Source: DATAPE01 sp034667545 (GTDB lineage Bacteria > Actinomycetota > CADDZG01 > WHSQ01). From it: a DNA stretch of 64,000 nucleotides. The stretch spans positions 1-64,000 of the forward strand of contig JAXDJR010000073.1 of NCBI GenBank assembly GCA_034667545.1, in the 5' to 3' direction. Shown one piece after another: positions 7,685 to 15,644 of this stretch (positions are counted from its first letter, which is position 1; every line of letters begins with the position of its first letter). Position numbers and translations under genes: made by a program. The notes under the pieces were generated by a model, which worked only from the letters and a program-made list of their open reading frames with translations, had not been told where the DNA came from and ran no database searches.

Positions 7685-8455
7685 ATGTCTTCCACTCCCG
7701 CTCCAACGGATCGGTCCCATCCGCAGGGGGACGACCTTCAAGAGCTCCGTCGCCACGTTCTCGGAGAGCGGGGGCGGATAGCTCGTCTCTCTCGTGTTCG
7801 GGAGTTTGTCTTGGGGTTTCAGGATGGACTCTTGGTGCCCCTAGCCGTCGTCACCGGATTAGCCGGCGCCGCCGTTACCGCCAGCACGGTCATCGTCGGT
7901 GGTCTTGCTGAAGCAGCCGCGGGTGCTCTTGCGATGGGGACGGGCGCCTATCTGTCGGCGCAAGCCGAGAACCAGTTGTTCAAGAGCGAGATCGCTGCGG
8001 AAGAAGCCGAAGTTCAGTCTCAACCTGAGCTGGAGAAGCAGGAGCTTCGGATCTTGTTGATGGAAGAGGGACTATCCGAAGAGAGTGCCCAAACCGTCAC
8101 CCGTCATATCTCCACGTCGCCACACTCCTTGATGAAGACCAAGGTGGAGAAGGAACTCGGGATCAACTACGGCGAGGTGGCTACCGAGCGGGGGGACGCA
8201 GCCGTCGTGGGCGCCTCCTATGCAATGGCTGCGCTCATCCCTCTATGGCCTTACTTCTTCTGGAAGATCTCCACGGCCCTGCCCATCTCGCTGATCGCAA
8301 CCGCAGTTGCGTTGTTCTCCCTTGGGATACTGAAAGGAGTGGTCGCGAGGCTCGCGCTCTTTCGGAGCGGACTCCAGGTATTGATCATCGGTGGTGCGTC
8401 GGCCGGAGTCGGCTATCTGATCGGGGAGTACGCGCCGAAGCTCTTCCGCAGCTAG
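7685..8455 (+). CDS. VIT1/CCC1 family iron/manganese transporter
   Basis: An integral membrane protein (256 aa) of the vacuolar iron transporter family, which exports Fe2+/Mn2+ by proton antiport. Family motifs: REFVLGFQDGLLVPLAVVTGLAGA in the first membrane helix, GGLAEAAAGALAMGTGAYLSAQ in the second, then an acidic cytosolic helical segment (EIAAEEAEVQSQPELEKQEL) rich in the Glu residues that form the metal-binding domain, and three C-terminal membrane helices. ATG 7685 follows GAGG with 5-nt spacing. No iron-regulator site is evident upstream. Confidence 0.88.
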   Translation: MSSTPAPTDRSHPQGDDLQELRRHVLGERGRIARLSRVREFVLGFQDGLLVPLAVVTGLAGAAVTASTVIVGGLAEAAAGALAMGTGAYLSAQAENQLFKSEIAAEEAEVQSQPELEKQELRILLMEEGLSEESAQTVTRHISTSPHSLMKTKVEKELGINYGEVATERGDAAVVGASYAMAALIPLWPYFFWKISTALPISLIATAVALFSLGILKGVVARLALFRSGLQVLIIGGASAGVGYLIGEYAPKLFRS

Positions 8456-8605
8456 CCTGTCGGAGCCGGGACATCGCTGATGTCAAGTGCGCGTGGGGCC
8501 TCTAGCGAGTCAGGAGTAGCGCTCGCCGGCGATGATCGCGGGCAGCGAAGAAACGATGCCGGCAACTCGATGGCAGGTCCAGTTGGGTGAGCGTTCGGCG
8601 GCGCC

Positions 8606-9121
8606 ATGGTGACCTTGTTTGCCGATGGCATCCTCGATTCGATCCCTCCGGGCCCTGGCCTTCTAGGTGTAGCTGCACTCCTTGCGATTTTGGGCGCCTA
8701 TCTCTTCGTTCGCAGAAGAGGCGCGCCGATCCTTCGGGTAGCGCTTCTGGTCCTTTCCCTAACGGTGTTAACCGGATACCTCTCGGCGGGCTCGCCCAAG
8801 CCGCCTCCGCGCGTGACTCTGCGAGTGCTTTCTCCGGCAGACGGCGAAGTCGTCCCCGCAGGCAAGTCCATCCCGGTGTTGCTTCAACTGAAAGGCGCAG
8901 TGTTGATACCGCCGACCACGCAGAGCTTTTCGACGCCGCCACCTTCGAACGCCGGCCATATCCACATCCTCGTGGACGGGAGGTTGGTGCAATCGACGGG
9001 TCAAGCCCAGGTAACCCTTTCTCCAGGAAGACATTCGGTTGCGGCAGAGTTCGTCGACCCCTACCACCGATCCTTCTCTCCTCGGATCATTGACTCGGTG
9101 ACAGTGGTGGCGCGGCGCTGA
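8606..9121 (+). CDS. Membrane-anchored protein with extracytoplasmic beta domain
   Basis: 171 aa with two N-terminal hydrophobic helices (about residues 17-36 and 43-61) and an outside domain of beta character: VTLRVLSPADGEVV, GHIHILVDGRLVQ, LSPGRHSVAAEFVDPYHRSFSP. The GHIHILVDG...GRHSV...EF pattern resembles DUF4399/Ig-like domains. It is followed 83 bp later by another small membrane-protein gene on the same strand. Function unknown. Confidence 0.7.
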   Translation: MVTLFADGILDSIPPGPGLLGVAALLAILGAYLFVRRRGAPILRVALLVLSLTVLTGYLSAGSPKPPPRVTLRVLSPADGEVVPAGKSIPVLLQLKGAVLIPPTTQSFSTPPPSNAGHIHILVDGRLVQSTGQAQVTLSPGRHSVAAEFVDPYHRSFSPRIIDSVTVVARR

Positions 9122-9204
9122 GGCGGGACGTTCGTTTAGAGCATCTCGGACGTGGACCCCAGTTAAGTGATGACGTAACTGCCGCGAGGCGGCATCCTGG
9201 AGCG

Positions 9205-9717
9205 GTGAAGAGCGAACGTTCAGGTGTAGCGGGTCAGCTAGCGTGGGACGAGAACGATGCGCTGGTTGCTATGGCCCTGCTTTCGGCGGGGGCCGCGGTG
9301 ATCCACGCCACTGTGATCCAGGCGCACTTTCGCGAGTGGTGGCTGTACGGCACGTTCTTTGCGGTTGCCGCGAGCGCCCAGTCGATCTGGACCTTCCTGA
9401 CCCTTCGAAGGCCGTCCCGACGGTTGCTCATCGCAGGAGCCACAGGGAACGCGATCGTTGTATTCCTGTGGTTGCTGACGCGTATCACCGGGCTGCCGGT
9501 AGGACCGGAGCCGTGGACTCCCGAAAGCCTCAGCCTGCTCGATGTCGCGGCCTCCGTTTTCGAGGTGGTCCTGGTGGCCACTGCGGTGATGATGCTGCGC
9601 CGGGATGCTCTCCCACAACGGACCAGGGTGCATCTCGAACGTCCCCAGGTGGCGGTCTTCACAGGAGCCATTGTCGCGTTCACATACATCGCCGTCACCG
9701 GAGGTGGGCACCACTGA
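9205..9717 (+). CDS. Small integral membrane protein
   Basis: A 170-aa protein with four to five predicted membrane helices and a motif VIHATVIQAHFREWWLYGTFF, a pattern I associate with uncharacterised actinobacterial membrane proteins; the tail ends GGGHH. Histidines in the first two helices could bind metal. It starts with GTG and follows the previous membrane-protein gene, so cotranscription is likely. Function unknown. Confidence 0.75.
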   Translation: MKSERSGVAGQLAWDENDALVAMALLSAGAAVIHATVIQAHFREWWLYGTFFAVAASAQSIWTFLTLRRPSRRLLIAGATGNAIVVFLWLLTRITGLPVGPEPWTPESLSLLDVAASVFEVVLVATAVMMLRRDALPQRTRVHLERPQVAVFTGAIVAFTYIAVTGGGHH

Positions 9718-9796
9718 GCGGGTGACGCTACCCATCGTCGCGGACTGTTCGGCCAGCCCGCACGGTCGGAGGAGGCGACAGCATTCGAGCCCAGCG

Positions 9797-11077
9797 CTAT
9801 GCCGCGCGGGCTGTATCGCCGTCCTGCGCAGCAACGTCTTTGATCCTCGCCTCGATCACGCTCCGGCGCAGGGCCCATAGGGCTACTACCCCACCTACCA
9901 CCGTGGCGCCACCCGCGACATAGAACGATGCTCGAGGTCCTGCCGTTTGCGCGATCCATCCGACCAGCGGACTGCCGATAGGCGTCGTGCCCAAGAAGAC
10001 CACCGAGTAGAGAGCCATGACACGACCGCGCATCGCGTCGGTCGACCGCAGTTGGAGGGTGGAATTACAGGTTGCGATGAAGATGATGCTGAGGGCGCCC
10101 ATCGGTACCAGCACGGCGATCTCGGTACCGAGGTTGGGGGCCGCTCCTGCCGCGATGATCAGCGCGCCGAATGCTATCGCCGAGCCGACGAGGAGGCTTC
10201 GGGTCGGACGCGCTCTGCTCGCTGAGATCAACGCTCCCACGAGCGTGCCGATGCCCATGACAGCGGAGAGCACCCCGTATAGACCCGCGCCACCATGGAA
10301 AGGACCGGTGGCCAAGAGCGGCAGCATCACTCGGAAGTTGAAAGCCATCGTTCCGACGACGGTCATCAGCAGCAGGCTGGACCGCAGCGTTGCGTCGCTC
10401 CACACGTACCGAAGGCCGGCTCGCACCTGCCCCTTCACACGCTGGACGGGCTCGAGGTTCATGAGCGCATGCACGTCCATCCGTCGCAAACTCCATATGA
10501 CAGCCCCGTAGGACAGCCCGTTGATCAAGAAACAAGAGGCGATCCCGACCGTGGAGATAAGGCCTGCCGCTATGGCGGGCCCGATGACTCGTCCGCATGT
10601 GACCACAGTGCTGTTCAAGCCGACTGCATTCGAAACGTCCTCGGGACCCACCATCTCCATCACGAATGCCTGACGCGTCGGTACGTCAACGACCGACACA
10701 CATCCAAGAGCAAACGCAAGGACGTAGATCATCCACAGCTGGACCACTCCTGTAACCATCAACGCCCATAGGATCAGGGCCAGCAGCCCAGCGGCTATCT
10801 GGGTTGCTATGACCACCCGGCGCTTATTGAAGCGATCCGCGATGACACCGCCCCATGCACCCGCCAGAAGGACGGGTGCGAACTGGAGGCCGGTGGTAAG
10901 TCCGAGAGCCAGGCCACTTCCGGTGAGTTTCAACACCAGCCACGCTTGTGCAACTGTTTGCATCCACGTCCCCGTCACCGAAATCATCTGGCCGAAGAAG
11001 TACAGCCGGTAGTTCGGGACGCGCAGCGACCTGAACGTGTTCTTGGTGGTGGCTCCCGCTCGCTCCAGTGGGGTCAA
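9797..11077 (-). CDS. MFS efflux transporter
   Basis: A 426-aa, 12-helix major facilitator of the MFS_3 (enterobactin-exporter-like) type. Visible are FFGQMISVTGTWMQTVAQAWLVL at the N-terminus, the loop DRFNKRRVV, and VDVPTRQAFVMEMVGPEDVSNA, typical of this family. Its ATG overlaps the stop of the upstream marR gene by 4 bp, so it is translationally coupled and probably controlled by that repressor. Substrate unknown. Confidence 0.88.
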   Translation of the reverse strand: MTPLERAGATTKNTFRSLRVPNYRLYFFGQMISVTGTWMQTVAQAWLVLKLTGSGLALGLTTGLQFAPVLLAGAWGGVIADRFNKRRVVIATQIAAGLLALILWALMVTGVVQLWMIYVLAFALGCVSVVDVPTRQAFVMEMVGPEDVSNAVGLNSTVVTCGRVIGPAIAAGLISTVGIASCFLINGLSYGAVIWSLRRMDVHALMNLEPVQRVKGQVRAGLRYVWSDATLRSSLLLMTVVGTMAFNFRVMLPLLATGPFHGGAGLYGVLSAVMGIGTLVGALISASRARPTRSLLVGSAIAFGALIIAAGAAPNLGTEIAVLVPMGALSIIFIATCNSTLQLRSTDAMRGRVMALYSVVFLGTTPIGSPLVGWIAQTAGPRASFYVAGGATVVGGVVALWALRRSVIEARIKDVAAQDGDTARAA

Positions 11078-11517
11078 TCGGTCTCCTTGAGGAGGCGATC
11101 GAGGACGTCGAGCGCCTCGTTCAAGATGTCCCGCTCACCGGGCTCGAGGTTGCTAAGCCCGCGAGCGAGATAGGCGGTCTTGCGGGACCTGTTCTTCTCG
11201 ATGAACCGCTTGCCCTTGCTGGTGAGGGCGATCCGAGAGATCCGGCGATCGTTGGGGTCGCCCGAGCGCGTCACCAAGCCCTCATCTTCCAGGCGAGCGA
11301 CCACCTTGGTGATGGAGGGAGGCTGCACCCTCTCGAGTTGTGCCAGCTCGGAAAGCGTCACCGGGCCCAGTCGTTCGACACTTGCGAGAGCAGAAAGCAT
11401 CGATGGAGTGGCTCCCTCTTCCCCCTGCTGTCGCAGTCTGCGAGCTAGTCGCATGACCGCCAGGCGCAGGCGGGCAGCGAGCTCCTGTTGGGTTGAGGTC
11501 TCCGGGGTGAGGTTCAT
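11074..11517 (-). CDS. MarR family transcriptional regulator of the efflux operon
   Basis: A 147-aa MarR-family winged-HTH protein: GPVTLSELAQLERVQPPSITKVVARLEDEGLV is the DNA-recognition part and DPNDRRISRIALTSKGK the wing. It is the first gene of a two-gene operon with the MFS pump. No Shine-Dalgarno sequence precedes the ATG. Instead a perfect palindrome begins 3 bp upstream and contains a TATACT box, so the mRNA is probably leaderless and autorepressed. See the operator entry. Confidence 0.9.
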   Translation of the reverse strand: MNLTPETSTQQELAARLRLAVMRLARRLRQQGEEGATPSMLSALASVERLGPVTLSELAQLERVQPPSITKVVARLEDEGLVTRSGDPNDRRISRIALTSKGKRFIEKNRSRKTAYLARGLSNLEPGERDILNEALDVLDRLLKETD

Positions 11518-11520
11518 AGT

Positions 11521-11539
11521 TAGTTAGTATAACTAACTA
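11521..11539. promoter_or_regulatory. Palindromic MarR operator overlapping a leaderless promoter
   Basis: TAGTTAGTATAACTAACTA has 8-bp perfect inverted arms around a 3-bp centre and lies 3 bp from the marR start codon. Read on the minus strand it contains TATACT (11531-11526), with 8 nt between it and the ATG, the distance expected of a -10 box for a transcript starting at or near the ATG. AT-rich in a GC-rich background. Confidence 0.75.
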
Positions 11540-11571
11540 TTCTTGCAGAAGAAACTCCTAGGGGCTAAGCG

Positions 11572-13641
11572 TCATCGCACCAGTGCCAGCGGTGCAGGCT
11601 TTGAGGATTCTCCCCAATGAGATGTTTTCAGCCATGTTTCGATCTCATCGGCGGGTATCGGTCTGCTGATATGGAATCCCTGAGCCAGGCTGCAGCCCAG
11701 TTGAACGAGCGTGCTGTAGATAGCGTCGCTGGCAACTCCCTCGGCCACCACGCGAAGACCGAGATTTTTTCCTAGATCGATGGTTGAACGTACGATCACG
11801 GCGTTGCTTTCGTCTGCCAGCATGTCCATCACGAAGGACTTGTCGATCTTTAACTCGCTGACCGGGAGCCGCTTGAGGTACGAAAGCGATGAATAGCCAG
11901 TCCCAAAGTCGTCGATCGAGAGCCGGACTCCCATGTCGTTGAGCGTGTTCAGGATGGCCATGGTCCGTGTTGGATCGGACATCATGCAACTTTCGGTGAT
12001 CTCTAAGATCAAGTGAGCTGGAGGAACCTCCCACTTCTTGAGCATGTCTTCCACCATCGCCGGTAACTGGAGGTCCAGCAGGCTTTGCAGGGACAGATTG
12101 ACAGAAACCGTCAGATCGAGGCCCTTCGCCAGCCAGTTCTTCATCTGCTCCAAAGCGCGATCTAGCACGTAGAAGGTGAGTGGATTGATGAGACCTGACT
12201 GCTCGGCGAGCTCGATGAACTCGACCGGGGAGATTGCACCTCGGCGAGGATGGTCCCAGCGTGCAAGAGCCTCTACCCCGACCGCGCCCTCCGTGCCAAA
12301 GTCGACCTTGGGCTGATAGTGCAACGTCAAAGCCCGTTCGTTGATCGCAGCGCGTAGCTCGTCCACCAACGCCAATCGGGCCGGGCTGTGGTAATCGGAG
12401 TCTGGTGAGTAGTACTCGTATCCCGTTCGGTTGTTCTTCGCGACGTACATCGCAACATCGGCCCGTTGGATCAGCACATCCGGCGAGGTCCCTTGCTCCG
12501 GATGTATCGCGATTCCCAGGCTTGCGCCGATGTGCAGAGCCATGCCGTTGATCATGAAGGGATCGTCGAAAGCATGAAGGATCCTGTTGGCGACGACCTG
12601 TACAGCTGAAACGTCATCAAGCGAGGTGACAACGAGAGCGAACTCATCGCCTCCCAGGCGGGCGATGGTGTCCCCTTCTCTAACGATCCCACTCAACCGA
12701 TGGCTCATCTCCTGCAGGACGAGATCGCCGGTCTGGTGCCCAAGAGCGTCGTTGATCTCCTTGAAGCGATCGAGGTCCATCAGCATCACTGCAACCGCCG
12801 CTCCAGAACGAGCTACTCCGAGGACTGCTTGCTGTAGACGATCATGAAACAGTGTGCGATTAGGCAGTCCGGTCAGAGAATCGTGCGTGGCCTGGTAGGC
12901 GTTCTCCTCCGCCTTTACTTTTAGGGTCTCGACCAGTCCCGCATTCTCAAGCGAGACTTTCGCTGCTTTATGTACCGCCGCAAGTGGCAGCGCGATCAAA
13001 GGCAAAAGCAACAAACTGTTCGAGGTAGCGACGGCAACTATGGGGGCTAGAGCGATCAGCAGTGTGTCGATCGAGCCCTGAAACAGCAGGTCCTTTCCGC
13101 TCCGCCGGAAATGCGTGACGATGCCTATCTCTTCGGACAGGGCAACTGCGGTCGCGATGGATACATAGTTGACGACGAAGTAGGCCAAACCGGCCAACGC
13201 GATGACGCCGAGGCCTTCTACGGATAGGTGTACCGGGATGGACAGGCTGAACGTGCCGGCGAACAGACGCAAGACCCCGCTGGCTGCACTGATCCAGAGG
13301 ATGTGCTGGCCGATGTTGAATCCGATCTTCCACAGGGGCTTGCCTCGTCTTGCGTCGTCGACGGCACTGGCCAGGCCCTGAGCAAGGATCGCGGCCAGCG
13401 CGCCGAGAGATAACAGCACGGCGAAACTGAAGGTGATCGACAAGATGACGTGAGTTGCCTCTTCTCCATGTCGGATCTGAAGAGGGGTGAGCTCGGCCAA
13501 CACTGTAAAGAGAGTTAGAAGAGCAAGCTCCGCCAATCCCTTGGAACCCCAGTGAAACTGTGCCAGGTGGACGATCAGGAGACAGGCCCCCGCGAACGTG
13601 ACGCTGCCTATGTAGATGTTTAGCGCTTGCGCCTTCTTCAC
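11572..13641 (-). CDS. Membrane GGDEF-EAL cyclic di-GMP synthase/phosphodiesterase
   Basis: A 689-aa protein with about seven to eight N-terminal membrane helices (residues 1-230), then a GGDEF domain (HDSLTGLPNR; GGDEF at residues 330-334) and an EAL domain (EAL at 457-459). The diguanylate cyclase half has an intact GGDEF motif and an RxxD inhibitory site five residues before it (REGD). The phosphodiesterase half keeps DDFGTGYSS, KIDKSFV and VVAEGV. Both activities therefore look possible, as in the composite Streptomyces proteins. The membrane part may sense a signal. It sits 105 bp from a tiny peptide gene and near the exopolysaccharide region. Confidence 0.92.
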   Translation of the reverse strand: MKKAQALNIYIGSVTFAGACLLIVHLAQFHWGSKGLAELALLTLFTVLAELTPLQIRHGEEATHVILSITFSFAVLLSLGALAAILAQGLASAVDDARRGKPLWKIGFNIGQHILWISAASGVLRLFAGTFSLSIPVHLSVEGLGVIALAGLAYFVVNYVSIATAVALSEEIGIVTHFRRSGKDLLFQGSIDTLLIALAPIVAVATSNSLLLLPLIALPLAAVHKAAKVSLENAGLVETLKVKAEENAYQATHDSLTGLPNRTLFHDRLQQAVLGVARSGAAVAVMLMDLDRFKEINDALGHQTGDLVLQEMSHRLSGIVREGDTIARLGGDEFALVVTSLDDVSAVQVVANRILHAFDDPFMINGMALHIGASLGIAIHPEQGTSPDVLIQRADVAMYVAKNNRTGYEYYSPDSDYHSPARLALVDELRAAINERALTLHYQPKVDFGTEGAVGVEALARWDHPRRGAISPVEFIELAEQSGLINPLTFYVLDRALEQMKNWLAKGLDLTVSVNLSLQSLLDLQLPAMVEDMLKKWEVPPAHLILEITESCMMSDPTRTMAILNTLNDMGVRLSIDDFGTGYSSLSYLKRLPVSELKIDKSFVMDMLADESNAVIVRSTIDLGKNLGLRVVAEGVASDAIYSTLVQLGCSLAQGFHISRPIPADEIETWLKTSHWGESSKPAPLALVR

Positions 13642-13693
13642 CCGGCGGCCCTTTCCGTTTAGTGGGTGTCAGATGTCTATCGGCCCAAAGAGC

Positions 13694-13723
13694 AAAGCCC
13701 TGGAGCGTGGCTCCAGGGCTTTC
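13694..13723 (-). terminator. Strong terminator hairpin after the 30-aa ORF
   Basis: AAAGCCCTGGAG and its complement CTCCAGGGCTTT flank a short loop, giving a 12-13-bp perfect stem ending in a short T run. It lies 22 bp after the stop of the 30-codon ORF and 52 bp before the GGDEF-EAL start, and could work on either strand. Confidence 0.7.
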
Positions 13724-13745
13724 TCAGATAATTCGGTAGAACTTG

Positions 13746-13838
13746 TCAGTGCGCCCACTTCTGCCCGGCGCCGCTGGCCGCGATGGCCATGGCGAGGGTG
13801 GAGATCGTGGCGGCGATTCTGAAAGCCTTGAGCTTCAT
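13746..13838 (-). CDS. 30-residue hydrophobic mini-protein with RBS and terminator
   Basis: The frame begins MKLKAFRIAATISTLAMAIA and ends GQKWAH before a TGA stop. AGAGG lies 7 nt upstream of the ATG and a strong terminator follows the stop, so the unit looks like a complete tiny gene. The peptide is a basic start plus an Ala-rich hydrophobic helix, like a signal peptide with almost no mature part. It shares its MKLK start with the small secreted protein at 5856. It could be a pheromone-like or membrane micro-peptide, or a regulatory leader. Function unknown. Confidence 0.5.
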   Translation of the reverse strand: MKLKAFRIAATISTLAMAIAASGAGQKWAH

Positions 13839-14011
13839 GTTGATGCCTCTCTGTCGATTGGTTCCTCCGGTTGACTCATCTTCGGCAGTCCATTTGGCAA
13901 GCTGTATAAGCACAATTGCCTAGATGGGCCTGGAGAGAGGACCCTGGCCTGGCAACTCGGCTCAAGACAGGGCCTAGGACTCCGATAACTCCGCATAGGA
14001 GGAGATGCCGG

Positions 14012-14602
14012 GTGTTCTTGTTGGTCTTGTTTGGATTCTCTCTTGCGAGTGTGGTGCTGACGGGCGGGCACCTCAGCGCGCTTGCCTCCGTACGCTTCAG
14101 ACACACCTGGACTGTCCTCGTGGGCCTGTTCCTGCAGATCCTCATCATCTCCGTGATCCCCTACGCGAATCCGAAGGTGCTGGCCGGGGCGCATCTTGCC
14201 TCTTACCTGTTCATCGGGATCTTTGTGTTCATGAATCGATCGATGCCGGGCCTATGGCTTCTGGGGCTCGGATGGGCCTCGAATCTGATCGTTATCGCTG
14301 CCAATGGTGGCATCATGCCCACGGCATCCTCTGTGGCCGCATCGTCTGCGCGTATTGTGGCGGCCAATGAGTTCATCAACTCGAGGACCCTCGCGCATCC
14401 GAAACTGCAATTTTTGGGGGACGTCTTCGCGATGCCTCGAAGCTGGCCGTTGCACAACGTCTTCAGCATTGGGGACATCTTGGTGGTCATCGGCGCCTTT
14501 GTGTTGCTGCACTCGCTGTGCGGATCACGTCTGTCGTCCTTCTGGACTACTAGAAGAAGAGCCGTGGACGGTCTGCGCCGTCCCCTCGGGTCAGACGGAT
14601 GA
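14012..14602 (+). CDS. DUF5317 family membrane protein
   Basis: 196 aa with five to six hydrophobic helices. The N-terminus VFLLVLFGFSLASVVLTGG, the central ANPKVLAGAHLASYLFIG...WLLGLGWASNLIVIAANGG and late IGDILVVIGAFVLLH fit the DUF5317 family found in actinobacteria and clostridia. GTG 14012 is the start because AGGAGG lies 8 nt upstream; codons upstream of it are not family-like. Function unknown. Confidence 0.8.
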   Translation: MFLLVLFGFSLASVVLTGGHLSALASVRFRHTWTVLVGLFLQILIISVIPYANPKVLAGAHLASYLFIGIFVFMNRSMPGLWLLGLGWASNLIVIAANGGIMPTASSVAASSARIVAANEFINSRTLAHPKLQFLGDVFAMPRSWPLHNVFSIGDILVVIGAFVLLHSLCGSRLSSFWTTRRRAVDGLRRPLGSDG

Positions 14603-14762
14603 CTTACTCGTAGGTCATCGAACCGTCGCCGACCGTATCTGCTTGACTTGTCAGCTGTTCGGGGCCGGCGGCGACCCGGGGGTCCAGCGACCGGAGTTGC
14701 TCCCCCCCAGATAGTGCCAGCGGAGTCAACATTCAATGTTTTGGGCGTTTTTGGGCAGGTCT

Positions 14763-14820
14763 GTCTGCGCTGAACGTACGTAACCTGGCGGGTGCTACCG
14801 CAGTGCATGTCTTACACACT
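14763..14820 (+). promoter_or_regulatory. EPS promoter-like element, copy A
   Basis: A 58-bp stretch aligns without gaps to 18506-18563. Shared blocks are GTCTGCG at the left end, ACGT.ACCTG..GGGTGC in the middle and TCTTACACACT at the right end. The distance to the first start codon is 75 nt here and 74 nt in copy B. The ACC-N5-GGT inverted repeat suggests a regulator site. TTACACAC may be the -10 region; there is no TTGACA-like -35. Confidence 0.65.
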
Positions 14821-14895
14821 GAGGGCTGTCCTTGGACCAGCTCTCCTCCCGAGATCCTGAGTCAGGACATTTGATGGCGGCAAAGGGGGGTTGCA

Positions 14896-14994
14896 GTGAA
14901 CAGCGAAACGCAGATCGCCTTGTCCTCGCTTGTTCGTGATGCCCAACTTCAGACTCGTTCAGCGTATGACTTGTATCGGGGGGTACAGCGATGA
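14896..14994 (+). CDS. 32-residue leader-like ORF coupled to the phosphatase gene
   Basis: GTG at 14896 follows a GGGGGG ribosome site by 5 nt and opens 32 codons (VNSETQIALSSLVRDAQ...LYRGVQR). Its TGA stop overlaps the ATG of the next gene (ATGA). The leader region and ribosome site match those of the second EPS operon, where a full gene starts at the same place. This supports real translation of the small ORF, as a micro-protein or a translational coupling device. No homology recognised. Confidence 0.5.
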   Translation: MNSETQIALSSLVRDAQLQTRSAYDLYRGVQR

Positions 14995-15644
14995 GCTTTC
15001 AACTCGCGCAGCATATTGCCACTGATAAGTCGACGGATGTGTGCACGCTCTTCATGGTTCGACATGGAACTACAACGATGAACGTGCAGAACCGTTACCG
15101 CGGCAGAAGGGATATCCCTCTGGACGCTCAGGGATATCAGGACGCTGTGGATGCCGCCATCCGGCTTTCGGGAGAGGGGTTGACTGCTGTCTACACCGGG
15201 CCGCTACGGCGAACGATCTCCACCGCTCAGATAATCGCGGATGAGGCCAGAGTTCCTGATATCCGCATCTTGCACGGGTTGATCAACGTCGATTACGGCG
15301 CATGGGAAGGACTTACTGCACAAGAGGCCGAGATGTACGACCCGGCGGCCTTCGATCGGTATCGAATTTCTCCCGCGACCGCGATATGTCCCAACGGCGA
15401 GCGCTTGTCCGATGCTCAGCGTCGGATCATGGACGCGATCGCTCTCATGGGTGAACGTCACCGGGGCGAGACCGTCGTCGCAGTGACGCACGCCGTCATG
15501 ATCAGGCTAGCGGTATTCGAGATCGAGAAGATCGATGGTGAGGAGTGGCGCATCCCGCTCGGCCGAGGGTCCCTGACCCGTTTCGAGGTAGCCCGCGACC
15601 GGATCACCGTCTCTGCTCTTCCCGAGGGGGGAGATATTGATTAG
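14991..15644 (+). CDS. Histidine phosphatase family protein (phosphoglycerate mutase-like)
   Basis: 217 aa. The phosphohistidine motif is FMVRHGTTTMN near residue 24; the second catalytic histidine is in VAVTHAVMIR, and the acid residue lies in NVDYGAWEGL, so the active site is complete. The family includes sugar-phosphate and sugar-nucleotide phosphatases. Its position as the first sizeable gene of an exopolysaccharide operon suggests dephosphorylation of a sugar phosphate, but this is inference. An extra 16-residue N-terminus precedes the domain. It overlaps the next ORF by 8 bp if that starts at TTG 15637. Confidence 0.85.
   Translation: MSFQLAQHIATDKSTDVCTLFMVRHGTTTMNVQNRYRGRRDIPLDAQGYQDAVDAAIRLSGEGLTAVYTGPLRRTISTAQIIADEARVPDIRILHGLINVDYGAWEGLTAQEAEMYDPAAFDRYRISPATAICPNGERLSDAQRRIMDAIALMGERHRGETVVAVTHAVMIRLAVFEIEKIDGEEWRIPLGRGSLTRFEVARDRITVSALPEGGDID

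Noticed and set aside
14603..14762. GC-rich hairpin-forming stretch upstream of the EPS locus as a c-di-GMP or other riboswitch
   Set aside because: I could not match the conserved core of GEMM, ydaO or other known riboswitches, and the shared promoter element lies downstream of it.
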